Assembly: GCA_039545275.1 (NCBI GenBank)
Contig: BCHS01000005.1
Location: 744,001-808,000, forward strand
Source of the DNA: Pseudomicrostroma phylloplanum
Lineage: Eukaryota; Basidiomycota; Exobasidiomycetes; Microstromatales
Length of the DNA: 64,000 nt
Reading direction: 5' to 3'
Shown here in pieces: positions 10,616 to 21,272 of the stretch. The number at the start of each line of letters is the position of its first letter. Positions within the stretch are counted from its first letter, which is position 1. Under the pieces are notes generated by a model. It had not been told where the DNA came from. It did no database searches and saw only the letters and a list, made by a program, of their open reading frames with translations. The translations under genes and the position numbers were made by a program.

Positions 10616-12238
10616 TCATCGGGAAGCCCCGCTACTTCCAAAGTGGTAAGATTGGCTTTCAGTCGTGCCAGTGGTGCCAGCAGTGGCACTGGCAGTGCTA
10701 GCTGTAGCGGTCGTACCAGTGGTTCCACCGGTGCTTGCATTGGGAGCAGTCTGAACTGCGCTAGTACTACCACTCGTCTGAGGAGCGGTCTCGGTGTTGT
10801 TGGCCGTAGTCGTGTTGCCGCTGCTTGTTCGACGCCACACGGGCTCTTGAGAGATCAGCAGATCTACAATCTCATCGACTTTCTTGATTGTGGCGGGGAC
10901 GAACCTCTGCAGCTCCTCCGGCAGGCCAGCTCGGATCTTTGCGACCAAACGCTCCTCGCTGGGGCGTTCCTGCAACGAGTGATAGGAGGCTAGCTTTGCA
11001 GTAAGCCAGGTAGTCGCGCTCTCTTTCTCGGGAGGAAGGTAAGCCCAGTTCCAATCATCTGCAAGCTGTTCCGCCTCCTCCTCTGGTCGTAAGAAATGAC
11101 GTCGCAGGTCATTTCGTACGGTTTCCCAGCTCGGGTGCTCGAGTCGGGAGCCAGAGTGAGACTTCTTCTGTAGGTCCTTCCAGCGAACAAGCAGCCAAGA
11201 GGCAGCATCACCCTTTAGCTTTGACGGCAATGCGGTGAGAACGGCAGTTTGCCAAGCAGGGTCCGCGTGTGCGTTCATGACGATCTCCGTCTTGGCCTCC
11301 CAGGTGGAATATTCGTCTCTCTTACCGTCGAAGGGCTCGAGAAGCTCTGGCATGAATGCTGGTGCCGGACTGAAAGCAGGTTTCTCGGGAGTAGGCGTCT
11401 TGACTTCCGTTTGGCCGGCGTCGGTTGGAACGGCAGTCTTGAGACAGAGAAGCTCGTTGATATAGTCCAGAGCGTCGACTGCTCTGATTGGGTGAGCAGA
11501 GGTTGCTTGCTGCATTCCGGCATTGAAGCACCGAGTTTTCAGATCATAGAGCGCCTGTTGTTTCTTTCGAAAGTGGCTAAATCGAGCTGGCTCAGCCTCA
11601 GCGAGATACTTGCCGGGATGGTCCTTCTGCAGTAGGATGCGGTGGTCCTCCCAATCGAGGAGAAAGCGGTTGCGGTGTCGCATAATCTGTCCGCGGAATT
11701 GGTGCGCCTCTTCAGCGTTGGCAGCTTGAGCTGGGTCATCGAGATGCGTAGGTGACGGGAAGGAAGGCGAGATCTTCTTCGACAAAAGCGAATCAAGCTC
11801 GTGTGCTAGCTCTGAGATGCGAGCTTTGGGAATATCTGCCCTCTTTGCTGGTATGAGTTGCTGCAATACCTCCACGGCTGTGTACAGTGTAGCATTGTGC
11901 TCGTTGATCTCCGTGCAGAGACCGTCACGCACTTCATTCGGGGCCAGAGGCTCAGATACATTGCCCTTGGTAGTACTGTCGCTGCTACTGCTCTCAGAGG
12001 ATGGCACCAAGAGGATGTCGTTGTCGGATTCGCTTACGTCAGCTCGGCCGATGCACACTTCAGGGCCCTGGAAGAAGCCGTTGTCCGTGAGATACTGGAT
12101 TGCTTTGTGTTCTGAAGCGAAGTGTCTGCATCGAGCTCCATCGGGATAGGTCGTGTGGAGATTATGACAGTGCTCAGCTTTGCCGGTGATGACGGTGACG
12201 AGATGCCACTCTTCCTCGGGCTTGCTCTGGACAGCCAT
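10616..12238 (-). CDS. Gag/capsid-like protein, long paralogue B
   Basis: A single-exon frame of 540 aa from ATG 12238. Residues 11-50 (WHLVTVITGK, then YPDGARCRHF and AIQYL) resemble the small RNase H1 N-terminal/viroplasmin fold, which binds double-stranded RNA or RNA-DNA hybrids; this is a tentative pattern match. Residues 80-160 hold a Ser-rich linker and a predicted coiled region. Residues 180-250 are a conserved helical block (HRNRFLLDWEDH, then KDHPGKYL and CFNAGMQQATSA), shared with paralogue C. Residues 290-470 form the Gag capsid-like domain (PAPAF, LKGDAASWLLVRWK, DLRRHF, LISQEP). The last 70 residues are Thr/Ser/Ala/Gly low complexity. No zinc knuckle or pol domains are present. 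The open frame and intact modules suggest a functional protein. Confidence 0.75.
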   Translation of the reverse strand: MAVQSKPEEEWHLVTVITGKAEHCHNLHTTYPDGARCRHFASEHKAIQYLTDNGFFQGPEVCIGRADVSESDNDILLVPSSESSSSDSTTKGNVSEPLAPNEVRDGLCTEINEHNATLYTAVEVLQQLIPAKRADIPKARISELAHELDSLLSKKISPSFPSPTHLDDPAQAANAEEAHQFRGQIMRHRNRFLLDWEDHRILLQKDHPGKYLAEAEPARFSHFRKKQQALYDLKTRCFNAGMQQATSAHPIRAVDALDYINELLCLKTAVPTDAGQTEVKTPTPEKPAFSPAPAFMPELLEPFDGKRDEYSTWEAKTEIVMNAHADPAWQTAVLTALPSKLKGDAASWLLVRWKDLQKKSHSGSRLEHPSWETVRNDLRRHFLRPEEEAEQLADDWNWAYLPPEKESATTWLTAKLASYHSLQERPSEERLVAKIRAGLPEELQRFVPATIKKVDEIVDLLISQEPVWRRTSSGNTTTANNTETAPQTSGSTSAVQTAPNASTGGTTGTTATASTASATAGTTGTTESQSYHFGSSGASR

Positions 12239-13116
12239 GGCTTAGTGAGATCAGTGGCGGGAATGTCGATACGTGGTGAGTGTCTGAGGTCGAACAGTGA
12301 AGGCAGGATCAACGGGGAGGGACGGTGTGGGGACTAAGTGATGAGGTCGTGAGTGAAGATGAGGACGCAAGAGAAGACGCGTCAGCCCTTGAAGCCGCTT
12401 TGCTGGCGCAAGAGCTGAGACATGCCGAGGCGCGGACCCGGACAGGGGCAGCATTGCTATTGCGTACACCACGCGGATGTGACGTTAGAAGACATCGTGC
12501 GCGAAGCGATAGCAATAGCACGTTAAGTCCATGCTCCGCTCGTGCCACTACGGCAGTTGACGCAGATGAGGCAATTCGTAGGTTTGAAGGCTCAGAGCAG
12601 TCAGAGGGGCAGCGTCAAAGCGACAAAGAGAGTAGAGGCAAGCTTCGTAAAATTGACAAGAGACAAGCTGACATTGGTGGGATACCTGGTTACGACAAGA
12701 GTCAGGGAGAAAGGTCATCGTCATACCTTGCCATACCTGCCCACGCTCGAGCTTCTTTTGGGGTGTGCGTACTTCAAGACAGTACGGAGAGTTCATGGGC
12801 GGCTGAGGCTTCGCACGAGAGCAGCGATGAACACGAGCGAAGTGACGAGGCCGGCCGAAACAAATGAGGGGAGAGCATAGAGCCATGCGAAGAAGAGTCT
12901 TGATATGATCAAATTGGATGGCATTACCAAGCTTGCCCCCTTCATGGAATTTCCTTAGTGTCCTAGCCTAGTCGATGGGAGAAGAGAGTAATAGTGCCAT
13001 TGTCAGCGGATGCCCTAACAAGGATCTCAAAGTGCGTTAGCGTCGCTCAGGACTCACCAGGTTATCTTTGCTGCTGCTGTGTCCACGTCCTAGAAGGTTC
13101 GGAAGGGAGGCCAGAA
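12239..13116. other. Promoter region of Gag-like paralogue B
   Basis: Spacer between paralogues B and C. It contains the shared elements at 12266-12276 (TCGATACGTGG, also found upstream of C) and at 12452-12486. A plus-strand frame at 12325-12867 (180 aa) has no recognisable features and was rejected. It also covers the place where the capsid domain of paralogue C should be if C were complete, and no such sequence is visible. Confidence 0.45.
12452..12486 (-). promoter_or_regulatory. Shared upstream element of Gag-like paralogue B
   Basis: Plus-strand CATTGCTATTGCGTA at 12452-12466, then GTGACGTT at 12479-12486. It lies about 214-248 bp upstream of the ATG at 12238 and matches the element of paralogue A. 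Confidence 0.5.
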
Positions 13117-14017
13117 CTAGAGGGTGGGCGCGCCCTTGGGGCCGTGGGTCTTGTTAGACGGCGTGCTGTCGTGGCTCGAAACGGGTGTCTTTAGAGCGGA
13201 TGGTCTGTTGATGTATGCCGAAGCTTCAGCTTCACTCATTGGCTGAGCAGACGTTGCCTGTTGCATTCTGACGTTGAAGCAGCGGATTCTCCCTTCCTGA
13301 AGAGTACGCTCCATCTTGCGAGCTTCCTTGAAGGGGCCAGGCTCATTTCCCTTGAGATACTTGCCCGGGTGGTCTCTCTGCAGCAGGATTCGATGGTCAT
13401 CCCAGTCGAGGAGGAAGCGGTTGCGGTGTGCAAGAACCTCTTGGCGGCAGTTGTACTCAAGTTCCTCTTGTCCAGCTTGGAAATGGACTGCCAGGCTCGT
13501 CGAAGAATGGGTCCGGAACATGGGGCGGGAACTTCTTCTCCAGAACCGTGATGAGGTTGGAGGCTAGCTCACGAAGGCCGCCACTGGGAATCCCCCTTGA
13601 GCCACCCTTGTCGAGTTCAAAACGACCCAGTGTCTCCATGGTACTGAGCAGTGCTACGATGTGTTCTCTGACCTTGGAGATACGTTTCTGCCCCTCGACC
13701 AAGCCTAAGGGATCATATGCTTTGGCCTTCGTGGTACCGTCGCTAGTGGGTTTTTCGGAGGGTGGAGCCTCAAGAACGTCGTCGTCCCTTCCGTGAAATA
13801 CCTTGTCAAAGAAGTCTTCGGTATCTACTCCGGAGCAGTAATGAAATTCTCCATGGACCTCAGAGTCCATGAGATACTCGCGGACCGCAACCTCTGAAGC
13901 GAAGCGTCTGCATTGAGCCTCAGGATAGTCTTTGTGGAACTTCTGACACTGTTGTGGACTGTCGGCGAGGATTGAAACGAGGTGACGCCCTTCCTGAGGC
14001 TTGCTCTGGGCTGCCAT
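13117..14017 (-). pseudogene. Gag-like paralogue C, frameshifted and truncated
   Basis: The start (ATG 14017) matches paralogue B (MAAQSKPQEG versus MAVQSKPEEE) and includes the same N-terminal module and Ser-rich region. That frame stops at 13457 after 186 aa. Homology to B continues in another frame, 13521-13117, with HRNRFLLDWDDHR and MQQATSAQP, and then stops. The switch is near 13490-13500 and corresponds to a one-base frame change; no credible intron fits, because any spliced piece would be under 40 nt. The capsid-like domain is missing. It is most likely a decaying copy, but a programmed shift or a sequencing error remains possible. Confidence 0.65.
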
Positions 14018-14590
14018 GTTGTAGTGCTTCCAGTGCTGCGAAGCGAACGACCGGCGTAGAAGAGCGTATCGATACGTGGAAAGGCTGTGAAAGGGAATGA
14101 TCAAGGCGATTGGGGTACAAAGGAGAGCAAGGGTGCGAGAACTGAGCTGTGTGTGCGTGTGTGTGATTGAGCTTCTCAGCGTCACACGAGCTGAGCGTGC
14201 CTGTTTGCAGACGCCGCCGCATTGCTCTTGCATCACACCGTTCCTGATTCGCCGCGTCGCTACTGTTGTGCCGTACCTTTGCTGTCGCATCTTTCGGAAG
14301 AAGCATTCCGCTCCGGATGGACCAAAGCGACCGGGAGAAAGTCAAGACCAGTCACACAGCTGTTGCCTGCAGATGTACGGTGCTCGGCGAGAATGACTGC
14401 TGAATAATACATTGCTTTCAGAACCCAAACTGAGACTGCGGCGTTGACGGACATTGCGGGTACGATTTGAAGAACTAATGACAACATTTCCCCTTGACTA
14501 GACACAGACGGATTCCAGAGTACAAATGACAACAAGACGAAGCAGCGGTCGGTCCGGTCCGAGGGGCTAAGAGGAGGTTAAAGAAGGCAA
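14018..14590. other. Promoter region of Gag-like paralogue C
   Basis: Lies between the start of paralogue C and the 3' end of the Zn2Cys6 factor. It contains TCGATACGTGG at 14069-14079 (shared with B), a short GT-rich tract near 14149-14165, and CATTGCTCTTGC at 14220-14231. No gene was seen. Confidence 0.45.
14220..14231 (-). promoter_or_regulatory. Shared upstream element of Gag-like paralogue C
   Basis: Plus-strand CATTGCTCTTGC, about 203-214 bp upstream of the ATG at 14017. The first block matches those of A and B, while the GTGACGTT block is not evident here. Confidence 0.4.
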
Positions 14591-17500
14591 TCAACCAGTC
14601 GTGGTGCCTGGTCCTCCTCCGAGCTTATACTGGTTCCTGCCCTGACCACTTCTTCTTTCCGCAGGCATATCGCTGACGTTTTCTTCCTGCAGGATGCGCT
14701 GCACAAAGTCTCCCAATAAAGGCCAGTCCACGCCTACAGGTGGGCCGAGGGGATCCATGCCAGTCAAGCTGACATCCTCGCCCACGTTGTGAGGATACTG
14801 CGGGAAGGTGTCATACCGCTGAGGCTGTGGCTGGGGTTGTTGATGTGAACCGGAGAGCACCGCTTGGGAGAGGCCACCTCCTGCAGATTGAGGTGATGCG
14901 GTTGACCCTGAGAGAGGTGCTGCGCCCGTAAACATCGCGTTGCTAGACGTGTCGAACCAGGCGCTCTCATCCGACCTCGCCAGATCATTGGGCATTGGCA
15001 CGGCGGCTGTCACTGCTTCGTAGTATGGTTCCACTGCAGGTCCGGTGAGGTCGTTGGGGTCTCCCTTCATAGGTACGCCGAAGTAGCTGTAGTTGAGCGG
15101 ATTGCGCCCTGGCAGTGGACGATCAGTGATGTTACTCGAGGCTTTCGCACGGCCAGCGCTGAGGAACTGATCAGGTGGACCAGGGAGACCCGGACTGGCT
15201 ACATCCTGATGTTGTCCTTGTTGAGCGTAGACGAGACCACTGCCATGCCCGTTACCTTGCGCCTGACCTTGCTGTTGTCCCGGATCGTACCGAGGTTGTG
15301 AGGAGGAGGCGAATGTACCATGCGTATAATTTAGCTGTGGTGCTGCATTGCGGGCATAAGGTGCGCTACTTTCACCCAGGGGAGAAGGCATGGGAGAGGA
15401 TAGACGAGGACCGGCATGATCCTCCGCAACGTTGCCCGATTGCCGGTGTGACGCATCCCCTTCTGTGCGATCCGCTTGTCCAGAGGACGTCTGACTGCTA
15501 GACGGCGTGAGCTTCTTCTGGAACATTTCTGGGATGGCAGCAATCTCTCTCACGGCCGCGCAGTAGCGCTCCGCTTGCTCTGACACGTTCCCCAAAGCCT
15601 GATTCTTTGCCAAGTGATCCAAGACCGATAGGGCCTTCTGGAAGGCAGGACGGCAAATGCTAGAGTACGCTGTTTGAGAGGAGAATTGACTTGCGAGCAC
15701 GGCACCCGCGTTGAAGCTGTAGTACGAGATGATGCCCAACAGAAGATGAGGAGGTGCTGGCCTACACATGATCGCCTCGTGGCAAAGGTAGACCAGACGA
15801 GCCGACGCTTCTAGGCAGATCCGTAGACTAGACACTGCTTGAGCATCGTTGTTGGTACAGCCGGATCCGACCTCGCAGGCCGGGCGGTGGACATTCAGCA
15901 GGCCTTGAAGCTTTTGAATCCGAATGAGGAAAATGGACCACCGGAAAGCTCGGGTCTCTTCCTCCGACTCCTCGCCGTAGTCCTCCTCACTTCCTCCACT
16001 GCCATTCGCTTGAACACCTGGCCGGTAGGCCTCTGAGGAGTTGGTCTCCCTCGACAGCCTCTGTAGTTCCTTGGGCATGCCAGCTACCCAGAGCTTGTAG
16101 ATTTCGCTCAGACCCCGAACGATGTCGTTGGGCTGCAAGTTCAGAAGAAACACCTTTCCGCTGTGCTGCAAGAACAGCTGCGCCACGTGGAGCTGGGTTA
16201 CCAGCGAGTAGAAGCGCTTGCGAGTCATGGGCGTCAATGATGCCCGCACGTGTTGCTCGGCAACAATGTCGTAATTGGTAGGCAGCTCAGTGTCTACTGT
16301 CCCTGGGATGATCAGAGAAGGCTGGCCGATGCGATGAGAGTGGAAAGTCTCGAGGAAGGCTACGTTCCACCAGGTGCTGCGCCGCACTTGCACTTCGTAA
16401 GGGCCCATGCCTACGTTCTTCCAGTGACAAGGGTCTCGATGTAAGCCAGCGGCGTAAGCTAGACGCAGTGCGGAGGCTATGCAATTGGCTGCGAATTGCA
16501 AGTGGCATTCTCCAATGTGCCAAAGGGTTCTCAGTACCTCTGCTCTGACCACGTCCAATGGAGACGCGTACGTGCTGTTCCACGAAGAGGGACACACGAT
16601 TGTGAGGGAGCTTATACACTTCCCAGCTGTCTCGAGCAGGACGCGCTCGGAAGACAGATAAGGCAGGTACTTGTCATTGCTCGTGGGAGCGGGTGCTGTT
16701 GCTGGCTCTGAGCCTTCAATGGCATTAGCCGAATCCCTCGTCCTCTTGGCTTGACTCGCAAGGGCAAGGATAGTGAGGACAAGTGGTGCAAGTGGAGCAT
16801 CCGAATCCACCGGAAGAGTGACAGGGTTTGAGTGCCACCAGTCGAGGAAGCCGCCGATCCGAGATCGATTGAGATCGATGAGCACGATGAAGTTGAACAG
16901 CTCTACGTCCTGCTTGTAGATGTCCAGGAGATGTTGCACCTGCTGTCGTGTCGGCAGGACCAAGTGATCTTTCCTGAGATCCTGTACCTCATTCTCCGCA
17001 AAGAGAACCTCTGCGACCGCTGCTGCCCTTGCTGCTTCAACTCTCTTTTCGAAGTCGAGTGTCCTATCCCTGGCAGCCGTGAACAGTCTCGCGAGATTCT
17101 CTCGCCTCTGTGTCAAGAAGTCAGAATCCTGGTGTTGGCAGGCCGAGGTTCCACCACTGGAGGAGGCCCCACAGAGAGGATCTTTCTGCTCGGTATCTGA
17201 GGCACCGGCCGATGACGGTTTGAGCCGCTTCGTGTCTTGTGGACTAGTGGACACAACAGCATCTTGCTCCTCATTTTTGGCATAGATACAGTCTCTACCA
17301 TCGTCTATGCACTTTTGACAAATGGGATGGGTGCGATCGCACTATAGAGTAGATGTACACGCGTACGACAATGGTCAGATACGGTCGGTGAGTCTGCACC
17401 TTGCAATGAGCCAGGGGCTACTCACCTTTTGCTTTCTGTCACGGCACGGCAAGCAAGAGGTGATCTTGCGATTCCTTGTGATCTTATTTCCCGTCTTTGC

Positions 17501-18109
17501 CCTCTTCCTCTTCGGCGGTGATCCGCCATCTGTGGCACTGTCCTCGTCCTTGATGGTGTATGCTTTCTGCTCATTTCCGTTTGTGCCAGAAGGACCAGCG
17601 CCCCGAGTGTCATGAGAGCCGTGGGACAAGTCGGGCCGCATGATGCCTTTCGGAGAGCTGTATGAGGGCTCTAGATAACGCACTCCTGAGCTGTCGTATT
17701 GTGGCCCGGTGAACAGAGGCGGAAGCCTCGGACCAAAGGGTGGGATCAGCCCAGATGGCGGTACCAAGCGTCTCGATTGAGTTGCAGAGGACGACGAGGG
17801 TCCGTGTAAAGGGAAAGACGCTGTCGGAGAGGGAGGTGGTAGATGCGTGTAGCCCGGCTGAAAGGGCACTTGACCACCGCTGGAAGAGCCTGTAGGGGTG
17901 AGAGGTTGCGGAGGATGGAAAAGGCGCTCCCTGGGGTTGTGAGACCTGGGGGCGCTCGGCGCAGGCGATGGCAGTCGAGGAGGTGGGAAGGGCCCACTGC
18001 CAGATGCTGAAGGCGACAGGGCAGATGTGGCAGATGACTCCTCCGCGTACGTGTGGTAGTGCGGCTGAGATCTGTACGGCTCCATCCTTGAATAGTGAGA
18101 ACTCGTCAT
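14591..18109 (-). CDS. Zn2Cys6 fungal transcription factor
   Basis: Two exons, 18109-17426 and 17341-14591, give 1144 aa. The intron (GTGAGT donor, CTATAG acceptor) falls inside the zinc cluster. The cluster spans residues 219-246 with spacing C-x2-C-x6-C-x6-C-x2-C-x6-C (SCLPCRDRKQK, then CDRTHPICQKCIDDGRDC). This is the Gal4-type binuclear cluster that usually recognises CGG half-sites. A basic KRKRAK stretch precedes it. Residues about 375-610 match the fungal-specific transcription factor domain (LRLAYAAGLHRDP, then EVQVRRSTWWNVAFLE). The first 200 residues are Pro/Ser-rich, and the C-terminal third is Gln/Gly/Pro-rich and probably includes the activation region. Targets are unknown. Divergence from the hexosaminidase is ruled out because both are on the minus strand. 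Confidence 0.92.
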
Positions 18110-18850
18110 TGGGCTGAGAAAGGAAAAGGGTCCTCGTGGTCGAGTTCACTAGACGTGAAACGATACCTCCTCGAACAAGAGCAACGTCATTGACAACCTG
18201 GTAGGGAAGGGACTCAGAGTTGAGAGACAGAGGATGAGGATGGAGCTGAAGGGCCTACCTGCGATTCCAGCGAGTTGCGTAGGAGAAGAGGAAAGTGCCG
18301 GCGAAGGCCGTCCCGTCCGGTGCCGGGGAGCCTTGCAGGAGGTGAGACGCGAATGTGCTGCAAGCTCACTAATCGGTCAGGCTCGGCAGCAGAGGACCCT
18401 GTCCCTCCCTCTGAGCCAGTCGGTGAAGTCAAGGGGAATAGAGAGGCCTCTGTGACAAGCGATTAGAAACCCGGGTGGGAGGAGGAAATACAAATGACCT
18501 TGAAAAATGACCGGCCTTTGGGTAATGTTCATATAACGTGGCGCCGAGGGGCAACGATTGAACGGAAGTGGGGACAGGCGAGTGCGGAGATTGCTGCGCC
18601 ATGCCACTCTTCTTATGCAACTAGTCCATACCAGCCTCCAACGCCACACGCGTCTCGGCGGACGACAAGGTTTGCCCGTAGTACGTACCGATAGGAAGAG
18701 CCCAGCTACCGCACTGAGACGAGGGAGAGAGAACACGAGAGGGGAGAGACACTAGGTCCGCACAGGGGGGCAGACAGAAGATTCCCGAGGACCCGAGGTT
18801 TCCCCCAGTGGCTTTTACCCCGCTGATCTTCTCCAGGGTTGCGCTCGGGC
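18110..18850. other. Intergenic region between hexosaminidase 3' end and transcription factor start
   Basis: Holds the promoter and leader of the minus-strand transcription factor and the 3' UTR of the hexosaminidase. Several short frames are present but none looks coding. Confidence 0.45.
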
Positions 18851-20930
18851 TCAGGCAGGCGACATGCACGACTCCGGGTGGCTGAGGCACCACCGGGGCT
18901 GCAGAGGCACAGCTCGGACTCCGCGGGCCACGAGCCTGTCTCGCAGCTCATTGAGGCGGGGAGTAGCCTCGACGAGGTTCCTGTCACTAATTCCGCCCTG
19001 CTTAAATCTATGCCTGTCAGCCTTGTCTCGTACGACATCGGGTCCATCCGAACCCGCGCTTGCTGTCTTCCACGCGGTTTTTTCTTTCCCCGTCCAAAAA
19101 ACCTCTGCAGCAGCCGCGGTTCTTGGCCAAATGAGGCCATCGGCGTTGGCTGCATCGCTCTGTTCGCTCCAGAGTGCAGCCTCACCCCCAATGACCCTGC
19201 CCACGTTCGCCTCAGTCGTACCTGCCGTGGGATCAAAGGTGTACATCTTGCTCCACGAGACGTACTCGCACCAGGCAGCTGCTGTAGTGTTCGTAAGCCA
19301 TGAGCCACGCCCACAGTCGAGGTAGAAGTGTGTGTACGGCGCATGCAGGAGCTTGACGCCTTCGTTCGCTGCCAGGATTGCAGCCACATTATCAGGCGTG
19401 GTCCACGCCTCGACAATAGTACCAGGCAGCAAGGCTTTCCCAGTCTCGGGGAAGTTGAGAGCAGCCTCTTCCCAGACCATGGCTGTCTTGCCGTGGCTTT
19501 TCAAGACCGCATGAGCTTTGCTGACGAAGGGCTTGAGAAGGCTCGCATCGATGTCGCTGTTGTTGGCCACGTTGTAGCATGCTAGATTGACCTCGTCATT
19601 CCCAGTCGAGACATAAGGACCCGGGAACATCTTCGAGACGGCAGTAAGCAGGTTGCTCACATAGTCGTGGACCTTGTCGTTCCTCAGGTCGAGCTGTCCC
19701 GATGGAGGCTCGTTTCCGTACACAGCCCATGGTGACTTGTTGGGACACGATAGCAGGGTGGGGTCGAGCTCATTTACCCCTGCGTAGGTGTGTCCGGGCA
19801 TGTCGACCTCTACATTGACATTGATGCCTCTCTCAGCGGCATAGTGAACCAAATCAGCAACATCGGCAGCCGAGTACACTTCTTTGGCACTGTATGCTCC
19901 CGCTTCGCTCAGCTTGGCGAGATCTCCGGGCAATTCTAGTGGGAATGACTGGCTATCTACGATGTGCCAATGGAACTGATTCATTTTGACAAAGGCCATT
20001 GCATCGAGCTGATGTTTGAGCGCCGCGATAGGGCTGGACAGGAAAGCGAGCGACCGGTGTGAGGAATTCGCCCTGCCATTGAGGCCACATAATGGAAGTA
20101 TACTCACTAGTAATTGCGAGCAGTATCAATCAAGAGTCCTCTGTATGGCCACGCTGGCTCGTCTTCAATCTGAGACAGAACCCGGTAGATGCGTCAGTCA
20201 TACGAGTAACGCACTGGAGAGGCTCTCAATTCACCTTGATTGGAGTATTAGGGATCGCAAGGCCATCATCGTCTCCTGAGTACACCAGATGCTCCAGAGT
20301 AGTGAAGGCTCTGAGGAGTCCAAGGGCCGAAGCAGCTCGAATCCTGATCCTCCCTTCTTGTGGCACGGTCAAGATGTACTTCTCTTCCAAGTGCTCAAGC
20401 TTTCGGGTCGACTCGACTGCTAAACTTGCAATATAGGTCTGTTTTCCTTTGCCCAGGTAAGACTGCTTTCCCCCTCTCTTCCTCATTCCGTTCTCCTTCT
20501 CATGCTCCCAAGGAGCAACCTCAACATGCACCTCCAGAATCTGCGGCCCCTTGCCCGTGGAGCTTGGCCTCTTGACATGGCTCGGAAGCCCATAGCGGGC
20601 GATGTTGTCCACTGTCCGGGCAAAGGCTCGGTGGACGTCTGCAGGCAGAACCACAGTGGAGGTGAGCTTAAGCAGGGAGGGGTCGAGGCTACGAGAGATT
20701 GTGCCTTCGCTGAGCCAGGTTGGGTGTGGCCAGATGGCCCTGGCAGGCTGTACATTGAGAAGGAAGAAGAGGAAGAGAGGCAATGCCATGAATGCGGGCC
20801 ACGGCATTGCTGACAGAGAGGAATAGCGCTTGTAAACCATCATCTTCTGCGCCTGGGAGATGGATTGGGGAAGGAGGAGGATACGAGGATGGCAGAGAAT
20901 CGATGGACGAGCAGGAGACAACCTTTTCAT
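18851..20930 (-). CDS. Secreted beta-N-acetylhexosaminidase (GH20)
   Basis: Three exons, 20930-20235, 20169-20108 and 20033-18851, give 646 aa. The 62-nt middle exon is supported by its sequence (EDEPAWPYRG, LLIDTARNY), a hallmark of this family. A hydrophobic signal segment (ALPLFLFFLLNVQPARA) precedes WPHPTW. The true start may be a later Met (codon 30 or 42), which places the signal nearer the N-terminus. The N-terminal GH20b-like domain is followed by the catalytic barrel: NQFHWHIVDSQSFPLE, the catalytic pair D399-E400 in STGNDEVN, and WTTPDN, GGEAALWSEQ and WPRTAA further on. The enzyme removes terminal GlcNAc or GalNAc from chitin oligomers or glycans. The residue before the catalytic Asp is Asn where Gly is usual. 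The first donor is GTGAAT, weaker than the others. Confidence 0.93.
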
Positions 20931-21272
20931 CGTTTCTCCAGCAGCTTACTCGGAGGCCTGAGCATACCTCCTGAATGTCTATACATCAAAGAGAGCTGCA
21001 TTGCATTGCACAGATCGCAGCAGAGGAGCATCTGACACCAACATACACCCCTATCCGAAGCGGGGGGACCATCATTTCACAGCCTCCACCCGGGACGGAA
21101 GTGGGGCGGGCAATTCCACTCGCGACCGGGCAGACAGGGATCCGTAGGCGAGGTGGGCCTTTTGGGCTGGCACCAAAGCCAGCCGTTGGTCAATGCTCTA
21201 CTGTTGTTTGCACGCGGTAACAGACACTATGGAGACATAATAAGACTGCATACATGTTGAGTACAACGGCAT
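20931..21272. other. Promoter of the hexosaminidase and 3' flank of Trm4
   Basis: About 340 bp without a gene. It should contain the hexosaminidase promoter and leader and the 3' UTR of the methyltransferase. No specific element was recognised. Confidence 0.4.

Noticed and set aside
12325..12867. Plus-strand open frame of 180 aa between Gag-like B and C
   Set aside because: Charged, featureless sequence with no motif, antisense to the shared promoter element.
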